A DNA stretch of 42,729 nucleotides from positions 1-42,729 of the forward strand of contig CAWULT010000030.1 of the NCBI GenBank assembly GCA_963923455.1, given 5' to 3'. How positions within the stretch are numbered: the first letter of the stretch is position 1; the number at the start of each line of letters is the position of its first letter. Of the stretch, positions 24,027 through 31,020 are shown piece by piece. This DNA is from CAWULT01 sp963923455. GTDB taxonomy: Bacteria; Acidobacteriota; Vicinamibacteria; Vicinamibacterales; UBA2999. A program made the translations under genes and the position numbers. The notes beneath the pieces are model-generated. The model did not search any database and had not been told where the DNA came from. It was given only the letters and a program-made list of their open reading frames with translations.

Positions 24027-24920
24027 ATGGTGTCGTTCATCGACGCCCATCGGGCCGAGTACGGGGTCGAGCCGATCTGCGCGATGCTGCCGATCGCCTC
24101 GTCCACGTATCACCGCCATCGTCAGCACCACGTCGATCCGACCCGCCGCTCGGCGCGGGCGCGACGCGACGACGCGTTGCGGCCCGAAATCCAGCGCGTG
24201 TGGGACCAGAATCACCAGGTCTACGGTCCCCGCAAAGTGTGGAAGCAATTGAAGCGGGAGGGGTTCCGCGTCGCGCGCTGCACCGTGCGTCGGCTGATGC
24301 GCGACATGGGCCTGCGGGGCGCGGTCCGCGGGCGCGCGTGGATCACCACGACCCACGCGGGCGACGGCGCGCGGCCCCGCGATCTCGTCGATCGCCAGTT
24401 CGTGGCGACACGGCCGAATCAGCTCTGGGTGGCGGACTTCACCTACGTCGCGACATGGGGCGGCTTCGTCTTCGTCGCCTTCGTCATCGACGTGTTCGCG
24501 CGACGCCTCGTCGGCTGGCGCGTGTCCGCCTCGATGCGCACCGACTTCGTGCTCGACGCGCTTGAGCAGGCGATCCACGCGCGCGGCCACGACGCCCTCA
24601 CCGGCCTGGTGCATCACAGCGACCAAGGCGTGCAGTACCTCTCGATGCGCTACACCGACCGCCTCGCCGACGCCAGCATCGCGCCCTCCGTCGGGAGTTG
24701 CGGCGATGCCTACGACAATGCCCTCGCCGAGTCGGTGATCGGGCTCTTCAAGACGGAGGTGATTCAGCGGAAGGGACCGTGGCGGTCGCTTGAGGCGGTC
24801 GAGTTCGCCACGCTCGTGTGGGTCGACTGGTTCAACAACCGCCGCCTGCTGGGGCCGATCGACGACATCCCGCCAGCGGAGTTCGAAGCGCTGTACTATG
24901 CCCAGGCCAAGGTGGCCTGA
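24027..24920 (+). CDS. IS3-family transposase OrfB (rve/DDE)
   Basis: A 297-residue protein closely resembling IS6110 OrfB in motif order: VEPICAMLPIASSTYHRH, an HTH_21 region YGPRKVWKQLKREGFRVARC, and the integrase core. The catalytic triad is Asp137 (WVADFTYV), Asp199 (HHSDQGVQY) and Glu235 (NALAESVIGL), with the Asp-Glu spacing of 35 residues that defines DD(35)E. The tail WVDWFNNRRLLGPIDDIPPA is complete. It starts 5 bases after orfA stops, so it can be made alone or as a frameshift fusion. The enzyme looks functional. Confidence 0.95.
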   Translation: MVSFIDAHRAEYGVEPICAMLPIASSTYHRHRQHHVDPTRRSARARRDDALRPEIQRVWDQNHQVYGPRKVWKQLKREGFRVARCTVRRLMRDMGLRGAVRGRAWITTTHAGDGARPRDLVDRQFVATRPNQLWVADFTYVATWGGFVFVAFVIDVFARRLVGWRVSASMRTDFVLDALEQAIHARGHDALTGLVHHSDQGVQYLSMRYTDRLADASIAPSVGSCGDAYDNALAESVIGLFKTEVIQRKGPWRSLEAVEFATLVWVDWFNNRRLLGPIDDIPPAEFEALYYAQAKVA

Positions 24921-24945
24921 TTCAACTTATCCGGTCTCCGACGAG

Positions 24946-24959
24946 CCCGGTACGCTTCA
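24946..24959 (-). repeat. IS right terminal inverted repeat
   Basis: Reverse complement reads TGAAGCGTACCGGG, a perfect partner of 23650-23663. It lies 26 bases after the orfB stop. Confidence 0.9.
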
Positions 24960-25023
24960 GCCCGTTGAGAGTGATGACCTGCCGACGAGCAACTTCGCAA
25001 TGGTGTGGGGCCTCGGGTAGCCA

Positions 25024-25374
25024 ATGCTCACCATCGCGCAGTGCAAGGGCGCTCTCGGCCCTGACCACAAGCTGTCGGACGAAGACCTTCTGCGTCTCCG
25101 TGACGTGCTCTACGCACTGGCACGAATCGTTACCGATTCGTTTCCCGTGGCTGGCGCGATATCGAGTGGCTCCCGAGAGTTCGACCAAGCCATGATGCTG
25201 GTGTCGGAACCTGAGAGGGATGCAGTCGTTGAGCGCGCTGCGATACAGGAGTTCGAAGGCGGGTTTCCTCGGGACATCGCGGAGCGCCAAGCCATCGCCG
25301 CTGTGGCTGTGAATCAGAACAAGAGACGGAGGCGCAAGACGAGTGCTACGCTACCGAGCGAGCATCCGGTCTGA
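25024..25374 (+). CDS. Hypothetical protein upstream of the serine recombinase
   Basis: A 116-residue protein, mostly helical: MLTIAQCKGALGPDHKLSDE, LLRLRDVLYALARIVTDSFP, and a basic tail NQNKRRRRKTSATLP. I recognise no family, signal peptide or membrane segment. It lies in the AT-richer segment and ends 7 bases before the recombinase ATG, so the two are probably co-transcribed. Accessory proteins of serine recombinase elements (directionality factors) are often small and basic-tailed, but this is only a suggestion. Confidence 0.55.
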   Translation: MLTIAQCKGALGPDHKLSDEDLLRLRDVLYALARIVTDSFPVAGAISSGSREFDQAMMLVSEPERDAVVERAAIQEFEGGFPRDIAERQAIAAVAVNQNKRRRRKTSATLPSEHPV

Positions 25375-25381
25375 CGCCGCC

Positions 25382-26911
25382 ATGAGTTCCAAGACGATCA
25401 TGAAGGCTGTAATCTACTGCCGCGTCTCGACGAAGGAGCAGTCGAAGAACCTGAGCCTACCGACGCAACTTCGGTCCTGCCGCGACTACTGCTCGCGCCA
25501 AGGCTATGGCGTAGCCCAAGTGTTCGAGGACGCCGGAGAGTCGGCCAAGACGACAGACAGGCCGGAGTTCCAGCGGTTGCTCGAATACTGTCGTCTGAAC
25601 AAGGGGCGCGTCCAGTTCGTCGTCGTCTTCAACCTGACTCGGTTTTCACGGAATGCCCACGACCACGCAGTCGTTCGGGCGCTGCTGCTACGTCTCGGCG
25701 TGTCGCTTCGGTCCGTCAGCGAACCGATAGGCGACGATGCCGTCGGCAAGCTGACCGAGAACATGCTGGCGGCCATCGGCCAGTTCGACAACGACCAGAA
25801 GGCCGAACGGACTAAGGCGGGGATGCGTGCAGCTCTTGAGCGAGGTCAGTGGGCCTGGCTGGCGCCGCTCGGCTATCTAAATGGCGACAAGAGACGCGGA
25901 GAACCGAGCCTCAGACCTGATCCATCCCGCGCCGGACAGATTCGACAAGCGTTCGAAATGGTGGGTTCGGGTGAGCACTCGGCAGCGGATGCTCTGCGAG
26001 CGGTGACGGCTCTTGGATTGATATCTCTGAAGGGCCGACCAATCAACGCTCAGACCTTCGGGCGGCTGTTGAGGAATCCAATCTACGCCGGGTTTCTGAG
26101 CGCAGAAGGGTTCGGGATTCGCGGGATTCGGGGCGACTACGAACCGCTGGTGCCTGAGACGCTGTTTCGTCGGGTGCAGAGCGCTCTCAGCAAACCGAAC
26201 GCTCCTGTCTCTCACCGGCTGAACAGTCCTGAGTTTCCGCTCCGGCGTTTCGTGGCCTGCGATGCTTGCGGCACGCCCCTGACCGGCAGCGCACCGAGAG
26301 GTCGGGCGAAACGGTATTCCTACTACCACTGCCGACGGTGTAAGGGTGTCAGCGTTCGGAAGGAGGCACTCGAAGCCCACTTCCTTGAGCTGCTCGAAGC
26401 ACTGAAGCCGAGGACCGAGTTCATGACGCTTTTCAAGGCGATAGTTCTCGACGTGTGGAAGACGCGCCAAGCGGATGCCGGAAAACTGATGGCTGGCTTG
26501 GAATCGAGGCTCGCGGACCTTCGGCGCCGTGAGTCGATACTGGAAGACGCCTTTCTCTACGAGAAGCGTATCGACTCAGCCTCCTACGAACGTCAGCGCG
26601 ACAAGATCCGAGAGGACATCGCGCTCGCCCGAATCGAACTGGAGGATGCGCGACTAGACGAAATCGATATTGAGGGCGTCTTGGGGTTTGCCGAACACGT
26701 TCTCGGCAACGCAGCGCGTCTGTGGGTAGAAGCGTCCGTAGAGCAGAAACGGAGGCTCCAAGAGGTTTTGTTCCCCGAAGGACTGCGACTGAGGGATGGG
26801 CGATTTGGAACCGCCGTAACTTGCATGGCTTTCAAGCAGTTGTCGGGATCGGAAGGCGCGGAAAATGGTTTGGCGTCCCCACCGGGATTCGAACCCGGGT
26901 TTCAGCCTTGA
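25382..26911 (+). CDS. Large serine recombinase (site-specific integrase type)
   Basis: A 509-residue protein. The resolvase domain has the nucleophile Ser16 (AVIYCRVSTKEQ) and FNLTRFSRNAHDH (about 83-95). The Recombinase domain (about 160-265, with APLGYLNG and TFGRLLRNPIYAGFLS) follows. A zinc ribbon uses Cys293, 296, 317 and 320, and a coiled coil (about 355-440) comes before the end. The ATG at 25382 is used; ATG 25400 (MKAVIYCRVS) is an alternative. The last 14 codons (GLASPPGFEPGFQP) are mostly the complement of the tRNA-Glu 3' half, so the natural C-terminus probably changed on integration. AT-richer codon use marks it as acquired. Confidence 0.92.
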   Translation: MSSKTIMKAVIYCRVSTKEQSKNLSLPTQLRSCRDYCSRQGYGVAQVFEDAGESAKTTDRPEFQRLLEYCRLNKGRVQFVVVFNLTRFSRNAHDHAVVRALLLRLGVSLRSVSEPIGDDAVGKLTENMLAAIGQFDNDQKAERTKAGMRAALERGQWAWLAPLGYLNGDKRRGEPSLRPDPSRAGQIRQAFEMVGSGEHSAADALRAVTALGLISLKGRPINAQTFGRLLRNPIYAGFLSAEGFGIRGIRGDYEPLVPETLFRRVQSALSKPNAPVSHRLNSPEFPLRRFVACDACGTPLTGSAPRGRAKRYSYYHCRRCKGVSVRKEALEAHFLELLEALKPRTEFMTLFKAIVLDVWKTRQADAGKLMAGLESRLADLRRRESILEDAFLYEKRIDSASYERQRDKIREDIALARIELEDARLDEIDIEGVLGFAEHVLGNAARLWVEASVEQKRRLQEVLFPEGLRLRDGRFGTAVTCMAFKQLSGSEGAENGLASPPGFEPGFQP

Positions 26912-26946
26912 AAGGGCCGCGTCCTAGGCCTCTGGACGATGGGGAC
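26871..26946 (-). tRNA. tRNA-Glu (anticodon UUC), CCA encoded
   Basis: The complement folds as a full cloverleaf: acceptor GTCCCC pairs with GGGGAC, the D arm is followed by CTTTCAA (anticodon loop, TTC) and the T arm carries GGTTCGAATCC. Discriminator G and an encoded CCA (26871-26873) complete 76 bases. The serine recombinase frame ends within its 3' half on the opposite strand, consistent with integration at the tRNA 3' end. Confidence 0.97.
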
Positions 26947-26964
26947 GTGATGGCGGGACCCCAC

Positions 26965-26970
26965 ATTATA
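26965..26970 (-). promoter_or_regulatory. -10 box of the tRNA-Glu gene
   Basis: A perfect TATAAT on the minus strand, 18 bases before the mature tRNA 5' end. A clear -35 is not visible (nearest TTCTCG, 18 bases upstream). It lies in the 74-base gap between tRNA-Glu and the norR stop. Confidence 0.6.
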
Positions 26971-27020
26971 CCCAGCCCGCCCGGCGAACGAGAACCGGTT
27001 TGTCAGCGGCCGCGCCGGGC

Positions 27021-28592
27021 TCAGCGGTCCTTGAGCCCGAGCCGGCGCGCGCGGTGATGCAGGTTGCTGCGGTGCAGGCCGAGGTCGCGCGCGGCCGCGG
27101 CCCAATTGCCGTGGTTGCGCTGCACGGCGTCCCGAATCGTCTGCCGCTCGAACCGCTCGAGCTGTTCGGTGAGCGTGCCCGACGGCGCTGCGCCTTCCGG
27201 CCCCGACTCCACGCCAGCGCCCCCGCCACCGCCCTCGGCCGCGCGCACGTCGAGGTCGTCGGCATCGAGCACCACGGTATCGCGCGGGTCGCGCCCGTAG
27301 GCGGCGCGCAGCACGCCGCGGCTGACCACGTTCTCGAGTTCGCGCACGTTGCCCGGCCAGTCGCCGTCGGCGAGCACCGCCTTGGCCCGATCCGTCACGC
27401 GCACGCCGGCCAGGCCCAGTCGGCGCGCGGCGCTGTCGGCGAAGTGCGTGGCCAGCAGCGGAATGTCGGCCCGGTGCTCGCGCAGCGGCGGCACGTGCAG
27501 CGGAAACACGGCCAGCCGGTGATACAAGTCCGCGCGGAAGCGCCCCGCCTCCACTTCCCTTTCGAGATGGCGGTTCGTGGCCGCGATCACGCGCACGTTG
27601 ACACGGTGCACGCGGTCGCTGCCCACGCGCTGAATCTCGCCCTGCTGTAGTACCCGCAGCAGCTTCGGCTGGATCTCGAGCGAGAGCTCGCCGATTTCGT
27701 CCAGGAAGATCGTGCCGCCGTCGGCCACCTCGAACTTGCCGGCCCGATCGCGCGTGGCGCCCGTGAAGGCGCCGGCCACGTGGCCGAAGAGTTCGCTCTC
27801 GGCGATCGAGAGCGGCAGCGCCGCGCAGTTGACGTGAATCAGCGCTTCGTCGGCGCGCGACGACGCGGCGTGCACCTGACGGGCCACCAGCTCCTTACCC
27901 ACCCCGGTCTCGCCCGTGATCAGCACGGCGAGTTCCGACGCGGCCACGAGCGCGATCTCTCGCCGCAGCTGCGCAATCGCCGGACTGGCCCCGAGAATCT
28001 CGCCGCCGCTCGAGGCCACGGCCGTGCGCTGCAGTTCGCGGACGACGCGGCCGCGTTTGGCGGCCCGCTGCTCGATGGCTTCGATGAGCGCCGTCGTGTG
28101 GAGCGCGGCGCCGGCCAGCGCGCCCAGCGTCGCCAGCACGCGCTGGTCGAGGTGGTCGAAGGCGTGTGGCTCGAGCGAGTCCGCCGTCAGCGCCCCCACC
28201 ACGACGCCGCCCTCGGTGAGGGCGCAGCCCAGGCACGCATGCACCTTGTCCAGCGGACCGGGCGCGGCGCTCAGCCCGCCGTCGAACGGATCGGGCAACG
28301 CGCTGGTGGCTGGGAAGCGCACCGGGTCCTTCGAGCCCAGGATGATGTCGAGCCGCGGATGCTCCCGGCGGGCGTAGCGCCGGCCGAGGGCGGCCGGCGT
28401 CAGGCCGTAACCCGCCACCGGCACCAGGTCCTGCCCCTCGAGCCGCAGCAGGCACGCCGCGTCGCAGGGGATGAGACGCCGGACGGCCGCCAGCAGGCGC
28501 GAATAGCGGTCCTTCGCGGCCAGGGACGCCGTCAGGTCCTGGGCGATCTCGAGGAGGGCCTCGAGTGGCGAAGCAGCGTCGACGTGTTGCAT
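27021..28592 (-). CDS. norR: NorR-type NO-responsive sigma-54 activator
   Basis: A 523-residue protein. The GAF domain (about 8-170) contains DPFDG (Asp101, Asp104), VHACLGC (His118, Cys120) and Asp138, which line up with the residues I recall for the NO-sensing mononuclear iron centre of E. coli NorR. The AAA+ domain has Walker A GETGVGKE (227-234), the sigma-54 contact loop GAFTGA (274-279), Walker B GGTIFLDE (292-299) and an arginine-finger region. A Fis-type HTH ends the chain (GNWAAAARDLGLHRSNLHHR). ATG 28592 is preferred over TTG 28601. The divergent RIC/oxidase operon is the evident target. One inverted repeat covers its start codon, which suggests autoregulation. Confidence 0.92.
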   Translation of the reverse strand: MQHVDAASPLEALLEIAQDLTASLAAKDRYSRLLAAVRRLIPCDAACLLRLEGQDLVPVAGYGLTPAALGRRYARREHPRLDIILGSKDPVRFPATSALPDPFDGGLSAAPGPLDKVHACLGCALTEGGVVVGALTADSLEPHAFDHLDQRVLATLGALAGAALHTTALIEAIEQRAAKRGRVVRELQRTAVASSGGEILGASPAIAQLRREIALVAASELAVLITGETGVGKELVARQVHAASSRADEALIHVNCAALPLSIAESELFGHVAGAFTGATRDRAGKFEVADGGTIFLDEIGELSLEIQPKLLRVLQQGEIQRVGSDRVHRVNVRVIAATNRHLEREVEAGRFRADLYHRLAVFPLHVPPLREHRADIPLLATHFADSAARRLGLAGVRVTDRAKAVLADGDWPGNVRELENVVSRGVLRAAYGRDPRDTVVLDADDLDVRAAEGGGGGAGVESGPEGAAPSGTLTEQLERFERQTIRDAVQRNHGNWAAAARDLGLHRSNLHHRARRLGLKDR

Positions 28593-28600
28593 CTTCAACA
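28585..28600. promoter_or_regulatory. Putative NorR site 1 (weak inverted repeat over the norR start)
   Basis: TGTTG and CAACA arms separated by 6 bases, centred at about 28592.5. It is weaker and more closely spaced than the other two sites but falls in the same 22-base periodic register. Binding here would also cover the norR start codon. Confidence 0.4.
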
Positions 28601-28604
28601 ACTG

Positions 28605-28623
28605 CGTTGCCGTTTCAGCAACG
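28605..28623. promoter_or_regulatory. Putative NorR site 2 (perfect 6-7-6 inverted repeat)
   Basis: CGTTGC, 7 bases, GCAACG, centred at 28614. It also contains a GT-N7-AC match, the NorR consensus core described in E. coli. The centre-to-centre distance to site 3 is 22 bases, two helical turns. Confidence 0.55.
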
Positions 28624-28627
28624 TCAC

Positions 28628-28644
28628 ATCGTTGCCGTCACGAT
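28628..28644. promoter_or_regulatory. Putative NorR site 3 (perfect 5-7-5 inverted repeat, GT-N7-AC)
   Basis: ATCGT, 7 bases, ACGAT, centred at 28636; the inner bases give GT-N7-AC exactly. It lies about 42 bases upstream of the -24 element, as usual for a sigma-54 enhancer acting at short range. Confidence 0.6.
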
Positions 28645-28685
28645 AACACAGGCTGTAAATCACTGCATCTATTGGCCAGCCGTGG

Positions 28686-28701
28686 CGGCACGCGGCTTGG
28701 A
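28686..28701 (+). promoter_or_regulatory. Sigma-54 (-24/-12) promoter of the RIC/multicopper oxidase operon
   Basis: CGGCACGCGGCTTGGA aligns with the consensus TGGCACG-N4-TTGCW, with correct spacing and only the first T and the -12 C differing. It lies 25 bases upstream of the RIC start codon, downstream of the three inverted repeats and divergent from a sigma-54 activator. Confidence 0.65.
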
Positions 28702-28726
28702 ATCAGTGATAGCCGGAGCCTGACCG

Positions 28727-29404
28727 ATGGACCACAACATCACGCTTGCCGAACTGGCCGTGGCGCACCCGGCGGCCGCCCGGGTGTTCTACCGAAACCG
28801 CCTCGACTTCTGCTGCGGCGGACGCCGCTCGCTGGCCGATGCCTGCAAGGAACGCGGCCTCGACGCCGACGACATCCTGGACGCCATCGCCCACGAGGAC
28901 CCGCTGCCCGACGATGCCACCCGATGGGACGCCCAGCCGCTGCCCAGACTGGTCGAGCACATCGTCGGCACGTATCATCAGCGGCTGCGGACGACGCTCC
29001 CGGATCTGGTCCGGATGGCGCGCAAGGTCGAGGACCGTCACGGCGACAAGGGCACCTGTCCGAAGGGCCTTGCCGCGCTGCTGGAGCAGGTGCAGGCGGC
29101 CGTCCTCGATCACCTCGACAAGGAGGAGCAGATCCTCTTCCCCATCGTGGTGCGCGGCATGGGCGCCAACGCGTCGGCCCCGATTCACGTGATGGAAGTC
29201 GAGCACGAGCACCACAAGGAGAACCTGCTGGCCATCCGCGCACTCACGGCGGACCTGACGCCGCCTGCCGAAGCCTGCACCACGTGGCGAGCCCTCTACC
29301 TGGGCCTGCAGCAGTTGGAGCAGGAACTGATGGAACATATCCATCTGGAGAACAACGTGCTCTTCAGGCGGGCGCTCACCGAGGAGCGCGAGGTACATCA
29401 ATGA
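28727..29404 (+). CDS. ytfE: Iron-sulfur cluster repair di-iron protein RIC (YtfE/ScdA)
   Basis: A 225-residue protein. An N-terminal ScdA_N domain contains the conserved FCCGG pair (Cys29, Cys30). A hemerythrin-like four-helix bundle follows, with di-iron ligands His84, His129, Glu133, His160, His204 and Glu208, the same positions as I recall for E. coli YtfE. RIC proteins restore iron-sulfur clusters damaged by nitric oxide or peroxide in the cytoplasm. The ATG at 28727 has a CGGAG site 9 bases before it. It overlaps the next gene by ATGA. The promoter features point to NorR and sigma-54 control. Confidence 0.95.
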   Translation: MDHNITLAELAVAHPAAARVFYRNRLDFCCGGRRSLADACKERGLDADDILDAIAHEDPLPDDATRWDAQPLPRLVEHIVGTYHQRLRTTLPDLVRMARKVEDRHGDKGTCPKGLAALLEQVQAAVLDHLDKEEQILFPIVVRGMGANASAPIHVMEVEHEHHKENLLAIRALTADLTPPAEACTTWRALYLGLQQLEQELMEHIHLENNVLFRRALTEEREVHQ

Positions 29405-30861
29405 GCGCACGAGAACTGCGCACCCTGTTCGGCGCCCTGCTGGTCTGCGCCGCCCCGGCGGTGGCCGCCGCCCAAGCGCCGGCGACGTTCGCGCCAGCGG
29501 GCTGGGACGCCGGCATCCGGCTCGTGGAACCGCCGGACAGGAACGCGGACCCGAAGGTGCTGGAGATCGACATCACGGCCAAGCTGGCGGACGTGGAGAT
29601 CGACGGCAAGCGCGTCACGGCGTGGACCTACAACGGCCAGGTGCCGGGCCCGCTGGTGCGCGCCAAGGTGGGCGACCGGCTGATCGTCCACTTCACGAAC
29701 GAGCTGGACGAGGACACCACGATCCACTGGCATGGCGTGCGCGTGCCAATCGAGATGGACGGCGTGCCCGACATCTCGCAGCCGCCCGTCAAGAAGGGCC
29801 AGTCGTTCACCTACGACTTCGTGCTGCGCGACGCGGGGCTGTTCTGGTACCACCCGCACGTGATGTCAGCCGCGCAAGTGGGCTACGGCCTCTACGGCGC
29901 GCTGCTCGTCGAGGACCCGGCCGACGGCGTCGGGGTCGGCGATCAGGTGACGATCGTGCTGAGTGACATCGGGTTCGACGACAGCGGCAAGCTGGAGCCG
30001 GCCGACAGCGGCGGCTCGGCCGGGATGGTGTTCGGGCGCGAGGGTTCCTACGTACTGGTCAACGGCAAGCGGCGGCCCACCCTGATGGCCCGCGCCGGTG
30101 CGCCGCAGCGGTGGCGCGTCGTCAACACGGCCAAGAGCCGCTTCTTCCTGCTCGATCTGCAGGGGCAGAAGTTCACGGTCATCGGCACCGACGGCGGCAT
30201 TCAGGAGCGTCCGGTCGTCCACGACTCGGTGCTCGTCACGAGCGGCGAGCGCCTGGACCTGATCGTGGCGCCGACGGGCAAGCCCGGCTCCGAGCTCGTG
30301 TTGAAGTCGATGCTTTACAACCGCGGCTACGGCAGCATCGAGTTCCGCGGTGTGGAGGATCTCATCTCGATCAAGTTCACCGACGAGGCGCCCATGGCCA
30401 CGCCGCCGCTGGCGGCCATCTCACGAACGATCACGCCGCCCACGCTCGAGGGCGCGCGCCGCGTGGACATCACGCTGGGATTGCCGCCCGTCAACGACGC
30501 CGGCGTGTCGGAGTTCCTGGTCAACGGGGTGCCCTACGCCCGGGCCAAGCCGTACCTGGCCGCGCTCGGCGAGACGCAGCTGTGGGTGATCAAGAACGAC
30601 ACGAAGTGGGACCACCCGTTCCACCTGCACGGCTACTTCTTCATGCCGCTGGACGAGCAGAACCGCCCGAAGCAGCCGATGGCGTGGAAGGACACGCTGA
30701 ACATCCCGATGAACACCACGGCGCGGTTCCTGGTGGCGTTCGACGAGCGGCCCGGCACGTGGATGTTCCACTGCCACATCCTGGACCACGCCGAGGGTGG
30801 CCTGATGGGCACCGTGCACGTGGGCCCGGGCGCACCGGCCGCCGGGCACGTGCATCACTGA
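29401..30861 (+). CDS. Periplasmic three-domain multicopper oxidase (laccase-like)
   Basis: A 486-residue protein with a signal peptide (LRTLFGALLVCAAPAVAAAQ). All four copper motifs are intact: HWHG (His109, 111), HPH (His151, 153), HPFHLH (405-410) and HCHILDH (457-463), giving a type 1 copper (His405, Cys458, His463, axial Leu468) and a trinuclear cluster. A full trinuclear site and three cupredoxin domains argue against a NirK nitrite reductase. No Met-rich insert of CueO type is seen. Its ATG overlaps the RIC stop (ATGA), so it belongs to the NorR/sigma-54 operon. Substrates could be copper(I), phenols or, given the context, nitric oxide; that last idea is inference. Confidence 0.92.
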   Translation: MSARELRTLFGALLVCAAPAVAAAQAPATFAPAGWDAGIRLVEPPDRNADPKVLEIDITAKLADVEIDGKRVTAWTYNGQVPGPLVRAKVGDRLIVHFTNELDEDTTIHWHGVRVPIEMDGVPDISQPPVKKGQSFTYDFVLRDAGLFWYHPHVMSAAQVGYGLYGALLVEDPADGVGVGDQVTIVLSDIGFDDSGKLEPADSGGSAGMVFGREGSYVLVNGKRRPTLMARAGAPQRWRVVNTAKSRFFLLDLQGQKFTVIGTDGGIQERPVVHDSVLVTSGERLDLIVAPTGKPGSELVLKSMLYNRGYGSIEFRGVEDLISIKFTDEAPMATPPLAAISRTITPPTLEGARRVDITLGLPPVNDAGVSEFLVNGVPYARAKPYLAALGETQLWVIKNDTKWDHPFHLHGYFFMPLDEQNRPKQPMAWKDTLNIPMNTTARFLVAFDERPGTWMFHCHILDHAEGGLMGTVHVGPGAPAAGHVHH

Positions 30862-30874
30862 ACGGATGGGATCG

Positions 30875-30949
30875 TGGTGGGCCCCCCGGGGATCGAACCC
30901 GGGACACCCTGATTAAAAGTCAGGTGCTCTACCACTGAGCTAGGGGCCC
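30875..30949 (-). tRNA. tRNA-Lys (anticodon UUU), CCA encoded
   Basis: The complement reads GGGCCCC TA GCTCAG..., with anticodon stem-loop CCTGA-CTTTTAA-TCAGG (anticodon TTT), T arm GGTTCGATCC, acceptor GGGGCCC, discriminator A and encoded CCA at 30875-30877. The 3' end lies 13 bases from the opposing multicopper oxidase stop. A TATATT -10-like box is at 30969-30974 on the minus strand, with no clear -35. Confidence 0.97.
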
Positions 30950-31020
30950 GTTCGGGGACGGGACCGTCAATATACCATCCGGCCGTCCAGGCCCCGGAGG
31001 CCGCGTTGTAACATGGCCGC

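Larger units (their letters stand above)
23650..24959 (+). mobile_element. IS3-family insertion sequence (IS51 group, IS6110-like), 1310 bp
   Basis: The two ends carry a perfect 14-base terminal inverted repeat (TGAAGCGTACCGGG at 23650-23663 and its complement at 24946-24959), with weaker pairing inward (GTCGGAGAC-like). Ends beginning TGA are usual for IS3 elements. Inside lie orfA (HTH) and orfB (DDE transposase), both apparently intact. No clean target duplication flanks it: GCCCG occurs at 23643-23647 and 24960-24964 but is two bases out of register on the left. Left and right flanks are unrelated sequences, which suggests a rearrangement after insertion. Confidence 0.92.
24960..26911 (+). 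mobile_element. AT-richer serine-recombinase segment ending in tRNA-Glu (putative small integrative element or its remnant)
   Basis: Base and codon use changes sharply here: many A/T third positions (GAAGACCTTCTGC, GTAATCTACTGC) against almost pure G/C third positions on both sides. The segment carries one hypothetical gene and a large serine recombinase and ends inside the 3' half of tRNA-Glu, a classical attachment location. The left boundary is the IS end at 24959; no second copy of the tRNA 3' end was found there, so the far attachment site is either very short, lost, or outside what remains. Extent and attachment sites are inferred. Confidence 0.55.

Noticed and set aside
24956..24962. 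TTCAGCC shared with tRNA-Glu (26901-26907) as the missing attachment-site copy
   Set aside because: Five of the seven bases belong to the IS inverted repeat, and a 7-base match is expected by chance in this much sequence.
23643..24964. GCCCG on both sides as the IS target duplication
   Set aside because: The left copy is two bases away from the IS end, and the flanks are otherwise unrelated, so it cannot be claimed as a duplication.
26871..26911. A conserved C-terminal PPGFEPGFQP motif of the recombinase
   Set aside because: These residues are the complement of the tRNA-Glu T arm and anticodon arm; the motif is a by-product of reading through the tRNA gene, not a protein domain.
29401..30861. 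Copper nitrite reductase (NirK)
   Set aside because: All four motifs of a three-domain multicopper oxidase with a trinuclear cluster are present; NirK has two domains and lacks this motif set.
30870..30938. Coding-looking frame on the plus strand reading GGPPGDRTRDTLIKSQVLYH
   Set aside because: It is the antisense of tRNA-Lys, the same artefact as for tRNA-Glu.
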